From a virus, in the IMG/VR virus record IMGVR_UViG_3300028569_000077, positions 1 through 39,261 of that record: a stretch of DNA of 39,261 nt. One strand, 5' to 3'. The notes under the pieces were generated by a model that did not search any database, was not told where the DNA came from, and was given only the letters and a program-made list of their open reading frames with translations. This document shows, piece after piece, positions 1-7,389 of this stretch. The position numbers were made by a program, and so were the translations under genes. The first letter of the stretch is position 1; every line of letters begins with the position of its first letter.

Positions 1-114
1 GGAATTGAGCTAAAAGATAGCTATTTTAAACAAATGGCATTAAATATAAAAGATGCGAAAAAACGAGTTATGAGTGCTGTTAAGTCGGTAAGTTTGTTTG
101 ATGCAGTTCAGTAG
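1..114 (+). CDS. C-terminal fragment, DNA methyltransferase-like tail (partial at window start)
   Basis: The reading frame is open from base 1 to a TAG at 112-114 (37 residues). It begins GIELKDSYFKQMALNIK, which resembles the C-terminal block of many phage N6-adenine/N4-cytosine DNA methyltransferases (GIELK.SYF...A..N). No catalytic motif is inside the window, so activity cannot be judged. If the window is circular, this frame continues directly from the partial ORF at 39148-39261 and gives a 75-residue protein with no catalytic part. In that case it would be a remnant or an unrelated small protein. The repeat at 125-185 follows 10 bases after the stop. Confidence 0.45.
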   Translation, partial: GIELKDSYFKQMALNIKDAKKRVMSAVKSVSLFDAVQ

Positions 115-124
115 TATTGCACAC

Positions 125-185
125 AACTACCCGCTACCCGCAACAAACCTTCGCCAATCACTCCAAATAAGCAAATAAACCGAAA
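125..185. repeat. Direct repeat copy A (61 bp; first 29 bp identical to copy B)
   Basis: Bases 125-153 are identical to 37027-37055 and begin AACTACCCGCTACCCG. The next 32 bases align without gaps and 22 of 32 match, ending in ATAAACCGAAA in both copies. Each copy lies in a non-coding leader, here ahead of the gene at 246 and in the other case ahead of the holin-like gene at 37102. Bases 186-245 hold no gene that I can see. Confidence 0.8.
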
Positions 186-245
186 GTTTTGTAAATAAAA
201 TGTACAATTAATAACCCCCAAAACCAACACTAAAAACTAATCAGA

Positions 246-1715
246 ATGGCAAACATTAACATAAGAGAAATAGAAGTTGATGGTTTTAAAGTTGAAGTTT
301 ATAATTTTGGTTATGCTTCATTTTATTATCCAGCTTTTAATAGTAACGCTGAATTTAAAGTAAGTAGCAAAGGATTTAAGCAATTAAGAAGGTATTTAAG
401 AACTGTTAAATGGCTTCAATCTAAATTATTTCTAGTGCTGTTTTTATTGCCCTTATTCTGCACCGCCCAAAACCAAAACTGGACATTTGGGCGTAACGTA
501 AGGCTCAACCCTCCCGCAGCATTTCAATTTGGCGCAATTAATACCATTGAGGGTGCAAGTTGCCTATCAAATGCCGCAGGTCAAATACTTGCTTACAGCG
601 ATGGTCTAACGGCATACGATAGGAACAATAACGCAATGCCAAATGGAAACTTTTTAACGGGCAGCAATTCCACAACGCAAACAGCTTTAATAGTTGCTCA
701 ACCAAACACGCCAAATATTTTGTATTTATTTACACTTGGTCAAATGGGATTAGCACCTTTGGCATACAGCGTAATTGACATGACACTTAATGGAGGTTTA
801 GGGGCCGTTACAGCAGTAAAAAACGTTGCTTTAAATGCGGCTTTTAATATGCGCGAATCGGTAAGTGCTGTAACTACTTGCGGCGGCGACACGACATGGA
901 TTGTAACTAAGCGTTTTCAATCAACTAATTTCTACGCTTACCCATTAACAGCAGGCGGATTAGGCCCAGCAATCATAAGTAGTGCAGGACTAAATGGAGG
1001 CGCAAACGGATCACAAGGTACACTTGGTTTTCATTTAGACGGCAATAGATTCGCAGTTTGTTACTATGGAGTAAATCAAATTGAAACTTACGGCTTTAAC
1101 AAGTCAACGGGAGTAGTAACATTTCAAAATAACTATACTATAAATGGTGTTTACGATTCAAAGTTTGCTGAGAACTTACTTTACACCTTTTCAAACAATG
1201 GAGCAGTAAGGCAAATTAATGTTTGTACAGGAACAATAACACAAGTTGGTTCAACGCCTCAGACTGTTGCGAGTCTTGGAACAGGTTGGTATGCAGACGA
1301 CGGACGCATTTACATTTCACGCGGAAACAATACAGACATTGCACGAATCAACAATCCATTAACCCCAGGAGTAGGTTGTAATTTTGTTTTCAACGCTGCA
1401 ATTGCAAACGGAAACACTATGTTTGGTCTGCAAAATATTTCAATGCCATATACGCGTCCACAAATGCAACCATTTAGCTATGTGAGTAGTTGCGGTTCGG
1501 CTAATTTGTTTGCAGTTGCTCGGGCTTGTTTTGAACCTTGCACGTATAGATGGTCGGGAAGTTTTGGTTCGGTTGTGGGGCAAAATGTAACGGTTAACTT
1601 GCCAAACGAAAATCATTCAGTTACTTTGGAAAGGATTTGTGATTGTGAAACGACAAGTAGGGTTCAGATTGTAAATGTTAGTGGGGGGATACTCGCAGGT
1701 ATTATAGGCTTTTAA
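246..1715 (+). CDS. Secreted gliding/PKD-type beta-propeller protein with unusual N-terminal extension
   Basis: A 489-residue protein. Residues 1-58 look like a small cytosolic domain. Residues 59-75 form a hydrophobic signal-peptide-like segment ending FCTAQ, as in Bacteroidota secreted proteins. The region after it starts NWTFGRNVRLN and continues with INTIEGASCLS, LAYSDGLTAYDR and TTQTALIVAQP. This is the pattern of the host propeller domain found at the N-terminus of large PKD/gliding-type T9SS proteins. Cys-rich Ig-like residues follow (about 410-475). There is no clear T9SS C-terminal domain; the chain ends GGILAGIIGF. The signal peptide lies inside the frame rather than at the start, so either it acts as an anchor or two genes have fused. 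First of a run of rightward genes. Function in the phage is unknown; a surface-acting role is inferred. Confidence 0.7.
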   Translation: MANINIREIEVDGFKVEVYNFGYASFYYPAFNSNAEFKVSSKGFKQLRRYLRTVKWLQSKLFLVLFLLPLFCTAQNQNWTFGRNVRLNPPAAFQFGAINTIEGASCLSNAAGQILAYSDGLTAYDRNNNAMPNGNFLTGSNSTTQTALIVAQPNTPNILYLFTLGQMGLAPLAYSVIDMTLNGGLGAVTAVKNVALNAAFNMRESVSAVTTCGGDTTWIVTKRFQSTNFYAYPLTAGGLGPAIISSAGLNGGANGSQGTLGFHLDGNRFAVCYYGVNQIETYGFNKSTGVVTFQNNYTINGVYDSKFAENLLYTFSNNGAVRQINVCTGTITQVGSTPQTVASLGTGWYADDGRIYISRGNNTDIARINNPLTPGVGCNFVFNAAIANGNTMFGLQNISMPYTRPQMQPFSYVSSCGSANLFAVARACFEPCTYRWSGSFGSVVGQNVTVNLPNENHSVTLERICDCETTSRVQIVNVSGGILAGIIGF

Positions 1716-1734
1716 ATAACTAAATTTATATAAA

Positions 1735-2001
1735 ATGAAACAAGGCGAATTAAAAACAATCGAGAACAAGCATCACGAGTTTGGTGCGGCAACAGAGTAT
1801 TCAACGGTGTACTTGAAGCACCCAAATGGAGAAGTAAAAACATATCAGTTTACTATAAACGAAACAATTGAGGCTCGTAAACGTGCTATTAAAAATGAAA
1901 AAGACATCCCACCCTTACAAAAATCATACTTCAGCTTTACTTGGTTTGTAATCGGTTTGGCAGTTGGTGTTATTGGGTGTGTTGTGGCGATGGCAACATG
2001 A
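1735..2001 (+). CDS. Small hypothetical protein with C-terminal membrane helix
   Basis: An 88-residue protein that I do not recognise. Residues 1-65 are polar and charged. Residues 67-86 (FTWFVIGLAVGVIGCVVAMA) form one predicted membrane helix, so the product is probably a tail-anchored inner-membrane protein. Its stop codon overlaps the next start in an ATGA arrangement at 1998-2001, which indicates translational coupling with the following coiled-coil gene. It begins 19 bases after the secreted propeller gene and is probably co-transcribed with it. Confidence 0.65.
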   Translation: MKQGELKTIENKHHEFGAATEYSTVYLKHPNGEVKTYQFTINETIEARKRAIKNEKDIPPLQKSYFSFTWFVIGLAVGVIGCVVAMAT

Positions 2002-2225
2002 ATATTAAATGGACTATGAACTACATCGAAGAATTAGAAAATCGCATAGCTGAAAATGAAAGTTTAATACTTGAAATTCAAAAGCGCAATATTGAAAATG
2101 CAAAGCATTTGGGCGAAGCTATTGGAGCTTTAAAAGGTATTTTGCATAATAATATTGATGATGAATTGAAAGAGAGGATTAACCATATTTTCCAACGAAT
2201 AAATGATAAAACTCACACAAAATGA
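1998..2225 (+). CDS. Small coiled-coil hypothetical protein
   Basis: A 75-residue protein starting MNIKWTMNYIEELENRIAEN. The start is chosen at 1998 because its ATG overlaps the previous stop (ATGA), although the frame is open further upstream. Residues 8-40 have a heptad-like pattern of Leu/Ile and Glu/Lys, suggesting a coiled coil. The stop again overlaps the next start at 2222-2225. No family is recognised; the coupling suggests a small three-gene operon. Confidence 0.65.
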   Translation: MNIKWTMNYIEELENRIAENESLILEIQKRNIENAKHLGEAIGALKGILHNNIDDELKERINHIFQRINDKTHTK

Positions 2226-2443
2226 AAGGAATATTAGAATTTGATTTGCGAGATGACCAAAAAGAATTTGAAACCGCTTGCAATGCAGGAAAGTACAAGT
2301 CACTTATTTGGGATTTAGACCAATTTTTACGCAATGAAGTAAAGTTTAATGACAACTTGAATGTTCATACGGTTAATGCTTATCAAGCAATAAGAGATAA
2401 AATACACTTGGAGCTTATTGAAAATAACATAAGCATCGAATAA
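2222..2443 (+). CDS. Small hypothetical protein
   Basis: A 73-residue, mostly charged, soluble-looking protein (MKGILEFDLRDDQKEFETAC). The ATG overlaps the TGA of the preceding coiled-coil gene. Its content (FDLRDDQKEFETACNAGKY) resembles short conserved phage proteins seen in replication or early clusters, but I cannot name the family. It is the last gene before a promoter-like site at 2457. Confidence 0.6.
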   Translation: MKGILEFDLRDDQKEFETACNAGKYKSLIWDLDQFLRNEVKFNDNLNVHTVNAYQAIRDKIHLELIENNISIE

Positions 2444-2456
2444 TCAATTTTTTACA

Positions 2457-2464
2457 TATATTTG
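2457..2464 (+). promoter_or_regulatory. Bacteroidota-type promoter -7 box (TATATTTG) for the metallophosphoesterase gene
   Basis: TATATTTG matches the TAnnTTTG consensus and lies 24 bases before the ATG at 2489. No good TTG is found at the expected -33 spacing, so this is a partial match. Confidence 0.55.
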
Positions 2465-2488
2465 CAGCCTAATCCATATTCCTAACCT

Positions 2489-3691
2489 ATGAATTACGCT
2501 GAAATTGTTCGACAAAAGATTGCAGAAGGATTTAAAACGTGTAAGGAGATAGCAGAATCATTAGGAATAAAATACGGAGCAAAAGGTCATAGTTCATTAA
2601 GGACTGCATTCAGACGGGAGATGCAAAAGAAAGCTAAACCTCCAAAAGAAAAGATATTAAAAGATCAACAACCGCCAAAGACAACGTCCGAACTTATTGC
2701 ATTTGATTTCGGAAAACGCGCTGAATCTGCAAAGGTAAAGGAGTTAAATGCAAAGTATAATCATTTATTAAAAGCTTACGAAGATTCTGAAAAACGCTTC
2801 GATGCGCTCATAAATATTAAACAGCCCGTAGAAATTGTAAATATTGAGCCTATTGTTTCAGAAAGTAAAAGCGAAACCGTTCCTATTATACAATTAAGTG
2901 ACACTCATTTTGACGAAAGGGTAGAACCTTCAACAATTAATGGTGCGAATAAATATAATTTAGAAATTGCTGCGTCAAGTTGGAGTATGCTAATTCAAAA
3001 CAGTTTAAAAATGATTTACCATGAAAGGAATAATTCTGAAATAAAGCAAGTTGTTATTTGGCTTGGTGGCGATTTTATAAGTGGTAATATTCATCAAGAA
3101 TTAAGAGAAAGCAATTACCTTTCACCAACACAAGCAATACGATTTGCAAAAGAAAAAATTATTACTGCAATCAATTTTTATCTTCAACATGGAAAATTTG
3201 AAAAGATAATTATTCCTTGCAATTTTGGAAATCATGGAAGGACTGAAAAGGAAAAGTTTATAGCAACAGGTTACAGAAACTCATACGAGTGGATGATGTA
3301 TCATGATTTAGCCGATTACTTTTCAAATAATAAAAAGATAGAGTTTGTAATTGGTGATGGGATTTATGTTTATTTAAACATAATGGGCTATGTAAATCGT
3401 TTCTTTCATGGTGATTATATAAAGTATAGCGGTGGTGTTGGAGGTCTTACAATTCCTCTTAGAAAAGCAATTGGAGATATGAATAAAGAAACTGTTGCAG
3501 ACTACAATTTTATGGGTCATTATCATCAGCGTTGGCAAGCAACAAAGGACTGTTTTGTAAATGGTAGCTTAATTGGATTTAATGCTTATGCACAATCAAT
3601 AAGAGCGACACCCGAAGAAAGGCAACAGGGGCTAAACTTTTTAAATAAAAAATACGGTATGATAAGTAGTATGTCAATCTATTGCAGATAA
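2489..3691 (+). CDS. Metallophosphoesterase (calcineurin-like) with N-terminal helix-turn-helix-like region
   Basis: A 400-residue protein. Residues 1-45 look like a DNA-binding helix-turn-helix (AEIVRQKIAEGFKTCKEIAE), and 80-105 is a linker or coiled coil. From residue 130 the full metallophosphoesterase motif set is visible: D138-T-H140, GGD at 193-195, GNHGR at 247-251, HGD at 307-309 and GHYH at 343-346. These are the metal ligands of the calcineurin/Mre11-type phosphoesterase fold. Substrate is unknown; DNA or nucleotides are plausible given the N-terminal domain. It stands alone, away from the recombination genes, with its own promoter. Confidence 0.85.
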   Translation: MNYAEIVRQKIAEGFKTCKEIAESLGIKYGAKGHSSLRTAFRREMQKKAKPPKEKILKDQQPPKTTSELIAFDFGKRAESAKVKELNAKYNHLLKAYEDSEKRFDALINIKQPVEIVNIEPIVSESKSETVPIIQLSDTHFDERVEPSTINGANKYNLEIAASSWSMLIQNSLKMIYHERNNSEIKQVVIWLGGDFISGNIHQELRESNYLSPTQAIRFAKEKIITAINFYLQHGKFEKIIIPCNFGNHGRTEKEKFIATGYRNSYEWMMYHDLADYFSNNKKIEFVIGDGIYVYLNIMGYVNRFFHGDYIKYSGGVGGLTIPLRKAIGDMNKETVADYNFMGHYHQRWQATKDCFVNGSLIGFNAYAQSIRATPEERQQGLNFLNKKYGMISSMSIYCR

Positions 3692-3719
3692 CTTAACATT
3701 ATGTATAACACATTTTGTT

Positions 3720-3727
3720 TAATTTTG
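3720..3727 (+). promoter_or_regulatory. Promoter -7 box (TAATTTTG) immediately before a start codon
   Basis: TAATTTTG fits TAnnTTTG and ends only 4 bases before the ATG at 3732. Transcription starting a few bases downstream of the box would give an almost leaderless mRNA for the T9SS-type secreted protein. Confidence 0.5.
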
Positions 3728-3731
3728 CAGC

Positions 3732-4241
3732 ATGAGATTCACCCTTGTGCTGCTATTTTTATGTTACTCAATTATTGCACAGATTAACTACTGCGACAAG
3801 GATATAATAATAAATCTTACTACTCAAACTGCATACGGGTACAATTGGAATGTAGATGGATTTATAAGTACCGAACAAGATGCAACATTAGTAGTTAATC
3901 GTGAAGGTAGTTTTATTGTGGAGTTGGAGATTACAAATGAATACGGATGCACATCAATTGATAAACGTATTCTATTTGTCGACAATTGCAAAGAGTGGAC
4001 TTACTACGCCCCGAATGCATTTGTGCCAGACGGGACGAATAAAACTTGGATTCCCGTTGGAGAAAATATTACAATAGATATGATAAGGATTTTTACACGG
4101 GAAGGGCAAGTAATATTTGAAGGTGTGAGTGAATGGGATGGTGGTGAATTTATGGGCGGCGTGTACGTTTACACTTGCGACTACACTACAATTACGGGTT
4201 TGAAATTAAGAGATTTGGGGAGGGTGACGTTGGTAAGATGA
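3732..4241 (+). CDS. Secreted protein with type B T9SS (gliding-type) C-terminal sorting domain
   Basis: A 169-residue protein. Residues 1-17 form a signal peptide (FTLVLLFLCYSIIAQ). Residues 25-85 resemble a PKD/Ig-like domain (YNWNVDGF...VVNREGSF...EITNEYGC). Residues 90-169 match the pattern of the type B T9SS C-terminal domain: YYAPNAFVPDG, IRIFTREGQVIFE, EWDG, GGVYVY and a final GRVTLVR. In hosts this domain directs export and surface attachment through T9SS. The gene has a near-leaderless promoter and overlaps the next gene by ATGA. A phage product bearing a host surface-sorting signal is unusual; a role in altering the host surface or receptor is inferred only. Confidence 0.75.
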   Translation: MRFTLVLLFLCYSIIAQINYCDKDIIINLTTQTAYGYNWNVDGFISTEQDATLVVNREGSFIVELEITNEYGCTSIDKRILFVDNCKEWTYYAPNAFVPDGTNKTWIPVGENITIDMIRIFTREGQVIFEGVSEWDGGEFMGGVYVYTCDYTTITGLKLRDLGRVTLVR

Positions 4242-4945
4242 AAACTTTGCTACTATTACTTGCGCCATTGCTTGTTACTTGCCAAATTTTTACCACTCCC
4301 ACTGTTCCAAGTTTCATCCAAATCTACAATGCTTCATTTTGCTTTGAGCAATTAATTATAGGAGACACTACACTTTGCTTTGACCTTAATACAAACGGCG
4401 CAGAAGGATATATTTACGTGGCTTATTCTTCACCGCAAAATGGTAGTTTAAATATTAGCGAAATAAACCAATACCAAAACGCAACACTAATTCAACAAGG
4501 CAACTATGTACAATTAGGCAACGACACGCTGAACATTTGCTTTACAATCACTAATTCATACATAGATAATTTTTGCCCATATTTCATTCCTTACGTAGCT
4601 TTGGCTGTGAATTTCGGAGCAATACAAGGATATCAAAACAATGGATACTTGGTGATTAACTGGCAAACAATGTCAGAAACAAACGCGAATTATTTTGATA
4701 TTATGGTGTCAAGTGATATGATTAGTTGGCAGCGAATTGGCAGTAAAAATGCATTCGGCAACACCTCAACGCAGCAGAATTATTATTTACGTGTGCCTTT
4801 TAATTATTTGGGGGTTTATTATTTGCAAATCTTAGAACACGATTACAACGGTGAAATGACAATAAGCAATCCCGTTTATTTTGAATCGGTGCGGGTTGTA
4901 ATTGATACGCTTAGATACGATTTGGCGGGTAGGTTGATACGGTAG
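4238..4945 (+). CDS. Secreted fibronectin-like protein of T9SS cargo type
   Basis: A 235-residue protein. The start at 4238 is chosen because its ATG overlaps the preceding TGA. Residues 1-16 are a signal peptide (MKTLLLLLAPLLVTCQ). The region about 130-215 contains INWQTMSETNANYFDI, SWQRIGS and GVYYLQILEHDYNGE, the pattern of the fibronectin-like domain that precedes the sorting domain in many Bacteroidota secreted proteins. The C-terminus (IDTLRYDLAGRLIR) resembles the start of a type A T9SS sorting domain that is cut short. It is the last rightward gene and ends at 4945, directly against the convergent gene at 4946. Confidence 0.65.
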   Translation: MKTLLLLLAPLLVTCQIFTTPTVPSFIQIYNASFCFEQLIIGDTTLCFDLNTNGAEGYIYVAYSSPQNGSLNISEINQYQNATLIQQGNYVQLGNDTLNICFTITNSYIDNFCPYFIPYVALAVNFGAIQGYQNNGYLVINWQTMSETNANYFDIMVSSDMISWQRIGSKNAFGNTSTQQNYYLRVPFNYLGVYYLQILEHDYNGEMTISNPVYFESVRVVIDTLRYDLAGRLIR

Positions 4946-5164
4946 TTAAATACCGCCTTTTTGTTGCGCCTTTTTTCTTTTGTTTAATTCAACTCTTATC
5001 CATTGAACAACCTTTACAACACCAATAAGTGCGGCGGTAAACGCAGCTATAAATTTTAATCCATCAGTTAGCGGTTCTAAAAACGAACCGATAAAACTTA
5101 CTGCGAATATTGCCCATCCAAGTATTCCGTTATTACTGTCTGTATTTTGTTCCATTGATGCCAT
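4946..5164 (-). CDS. Small two-helix membrane protein, holin candidate
   Basis: A 72-residue protein with two hydrophobic segments (about residues 14-30 and 37-56: GWAIFAVSFIGSF and FIAAFTAALIGVVKVVQ) and a basic tail (NKRKKAQQKGG). This topology and size fit small phage holins, and it is the last gene of the structural operon, 31 bases after the fibre gene. No family-specific motif is seen. A second membrane protein sits next to the endolysin at 37102, so which one is the holin is open. Confidence 0.55.
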   Translation of the reverse strand: MASMEQNTDSNNGILGWAIFAVSFIGSFLEPLTDGLKFIAAFTAALIGVVKVVQWIRVELNKRKKAQQKGGI

Positions 5165-5195
5165 TTGTTTATTATTGTCTTTGCTATGTTCATTG

Positions 5196-7382
5196 TTATA
5201 TGTTTATATCTACAATTTGTAATGCGTCCGAATTATCTATGTAACTAATTCTTGGTGCTCCATCTATCCTTGACGTTATTGTTTTAGAGTAATTTCCGAA
5301 AATTATTGTTGCTATTGTGGTGTCGAGGGTATTTACCGTTACGCCCTCCATTGAGAATTTTCGAATTGTTTGTGAAGACATTGTGAAGCCGTACAGGCTG
5401 CTGTCGCTCAATGTGAAGCCGTACAGGCTGGTGTTGCCACTCAATGTGAAGCCGTACAGGCTACTGTAGCTCATTGTGAAGCCTAACAGGCTACTGTAGC
5501 TCATTGTGAAGACGTACAGGCTGCTGTCGCTCAATGTGAAGCCGTACAGGCTGCTGTTGCTCAATGTGAAGTCGTACATGGTGCTGTAGCCACTCAATGT
5601 GAAGCCGTACATGGTGCTGTAGCCACTCAATGTGAAGCCGTACAGGCTACTGTAGCTCATTGTGAAGTCGTACAGGCTACTGCCGCTCATTGTGAAGTCG
5701 TACAGGATGCTGTTGCTACTCATTGTGAAGGCGTACAGGCTACTGCCGCTCATTGTGAAGTCGTACAGGATGCTGTTGCTACTCAATGTGAAGCCGTACA
5801 GGCTGCTGTAGCTCATTGTGAAGGCGTACATGCTGCTGTTGCTCAATGTGAAGCCGTACATGGTGCTGTAGAGTTTAACAACAATATTGTTTAATTGATT
5901 TAACCCAAAATTAAACCCTGTTTCATCTGCGCTTTGTTCAATTGTTCCGTTAAAGTAATTTCCACTATCTAAATCAGTTGGGTCTAACATAGGTCTATCT
6001 TCAAAATCAGCAGCATCGGTGTCAATGGTATAATTTCCAATATTCCAAGTTGTGCCAGTTACCCCCCAATATTCACCGTTATTATATCCTAAATTAACCC
6101 AAAACAATTCGTCGGTCAAAGCATTTCCTAAATTTCCAGCTTGCAAACTTCCATACACAACCCCGCTACCATCTTCAACCACAGCATATTGAGCGTAAAT
6201 AGTTGCACCATCATAAGTATTTGTAACATTAACCGCAAACCTCCTATATCTATTATTTCTGTAATCAGTTCCAAAATCAAGTTTCCATCTATTATTTACC
6301 CTCCTTCTTACATAACCTTTTGTACACCCTAACACCGCAGATTGATTATTATCAGTTGTATAATAAACAACCTCGCCTAACCATGTTTGAGAGTGGCCGT
6401 AATCAGCTAATTTATTAACGTCAATAGCTTGGATTAAAATCGGCTCAACAGGAGATGTCCAAGTAGCCCCTTCACTATTAGGTATTTCATGTGTTAATTC
6501 AAAGTCTGTTAGCAAATACCACCCTAATTTTACTAATGTTGAATTTGATATTGCCGTAACTAAATCTGAATAGGTGATTGAAATTATATTAAAACTTTGC
6601 GCCTGCCAAACCGCTGCGCCTGTTGTTACATCAATGCATTTATAAGTTATACTCGTTGTTGTATCAATCCAAATATCATTTACAACGTAACCCTTATCAA
6701 AATCTTCATCATTAGTTGGCGCGGCTGCATACTGATTACTCATTGGGATAAACCAATCTTCGCTTAATGAATATCTTCCAAAAGTTCCAAAAGTAAATGT
6801 TGTTCCATCCCAATTACCGTTTAATATTGCTGCCGTTGTTATGCTTCCCGTTCCAGTTGCAAAAACACTAATCGCACCCGCAGAGGCATCTTGAATTATA
6901 TATCTTGCATTTGGGTTTAATGTTGCCGCCAAAATACCCGCAGATATTGTTGCTTTATCTGTGCTAATAACAACCGCTTTGCCATTAAACGCCGTCCAAT
7001 CTGCAGCCGTTAATACACCCTTTTGAGAACCGTTTGCACTCTGAATATCGTCCGTTCCGTTTGTATGAGTTGAGGCGTGAGCCGTTGGTGTTCTTGCGTT
7101 TGAATTTCGCGGGTCATTATCTCCTACCGCAATTGGATCTGTAGGTGAAACTGGAGCAACTGATAATTTAGTTATGCCTTTTACTGTAGTTGAAGAATCA
7201 GAAAATGCAGCAAGAATTGCATCAAATATCTTCTGCACAGGCGTTCTTTTAGAAGTCCCCGCCGCACCTCCTGAAGTATCACTTACATCAACTATATGTG
7301 CTAAATCATTTAGCGCAACGGTTCCGCTTTGAAAAGGAATTGTTGGGTCTGTTAATTTTTTAAATTCTGAAGGAGTTGCCAT
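5196..7382 (-). CDS. Tail fibre / host-recognition protein with C-terminal tandem repeats
   Basis: A 728-residue protein. The N-terminal part (about 1-135) has phage-fibre style Gly/Ser/Thr-rich sequence, including TPTAHASTHTNGTDDI and a GVLTAADWTAFNGK segment typical of fibre shafts. A middle region (about 200-490) contains many aromatic and Asn/Asp residues (VVNDIWIDTTTSITYKC). Residues 506-670 are 16 near-perfect 10-11-residue repeats with the consensus SSLYGFTLSx. The last 50 residues are non-repetitive. Its place at the end of the tail operon, next to a holin candidate, fits a receptor-binding fibre. Confidence 0.7.
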   Translation of the reverse strand: MATPSEFKKLTDPTIPFQSGTVALNDLAHIVDVSDTSGGAAGTSKRTPVQKIFDAILAAFSDSSTTVKGITKLSVAPVSPTDPIAVGDNDPRNSNARTPTAHASTHTNGTDDIQSANGSQKGVLTAADWTAFNGKAVVISTDKATISAGILAATLNPNARYIIQDASAGAISVFATGTGSITTAAILNGNWDGTTFTFGTFGRYSLSEDWFIPMSNQYAAAPTNDEDFDKGYVVNDIWIDTTTSITYKCIDVTTGAAVWQAQSFNIISITYSDLVTAISNSTLVKLGWYLLTDFELTHEIPNSEGATWTSPVEPILIQAIDVNKLADYGHSQTWLGEVVYYTTDNNQSAVLGCTKGYVRRRVNNRWKLDFGTDYRNNRYRRFAVNVTNTYDGATIYAQYAVVEDGSGVVYGSLQAGNLGNALTDELFWVNLGYNNGEYWGVTGTTWNIGNYTIDTDAADFEDRPMLDPTDLDSGNYFNGTIEQSADETGFNFGLNQLNNIVVKLYSTMYGFTLSNSSMYAFTMSYSSLYGFTLSSNSILYDFTMSGSSLYAFTMSSNSILYDFTMSGSSLYDFTMSYSSLYGFTLSGYSTMYGFTLSGYSTMYDFTLSNSSLYGFTLSDSSLYVFTMSYSSLLGFTMSYSSLYGFTLSGNTSLYGFTLSDSSLYGFTMSSQTIRKFSMEGVTVNTLDTTIATIIFGNYSKTITSRIDGAPRISYIDNSDALQIVDINI
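5373..5867 (-). repeat. 16-unit coding minisatellite (30/33 bp) in the fibre gene
   Basis: In the coding strand, 16 consecutive units encode S-[STI]-[LM]-[YL]-x-F-T-[LM]-S-x. Eleven units have 10 codons and five have 11, giving exactly 165 codons. The DNA units share the plus-strand core CAATGTGAAGCCGTACAGG with a few alternating codons. Each 10-residue unit reads as two pentapeptides with a central Leu/Met, resembling a pentapeptide-repeat solenoid. Near-identical units make copy-number change by slippage or recombination likely. Confidence 0.9.
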
Positions 7383-7389
7383 ATCTTAT

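Noticed and set aside
246-420. Separate small gene ending before the propeller's signal peptide
   Set aside because: The frame has no stop between the two parts. The nearby ATG at 412 is out of frame and stops after four codons, so the fused reading is retained.
5373-5867. CRISPR array
   Set aside because: Repeats are contiguous, in frame and coding, with no unique spacers; they are a protein repeat.
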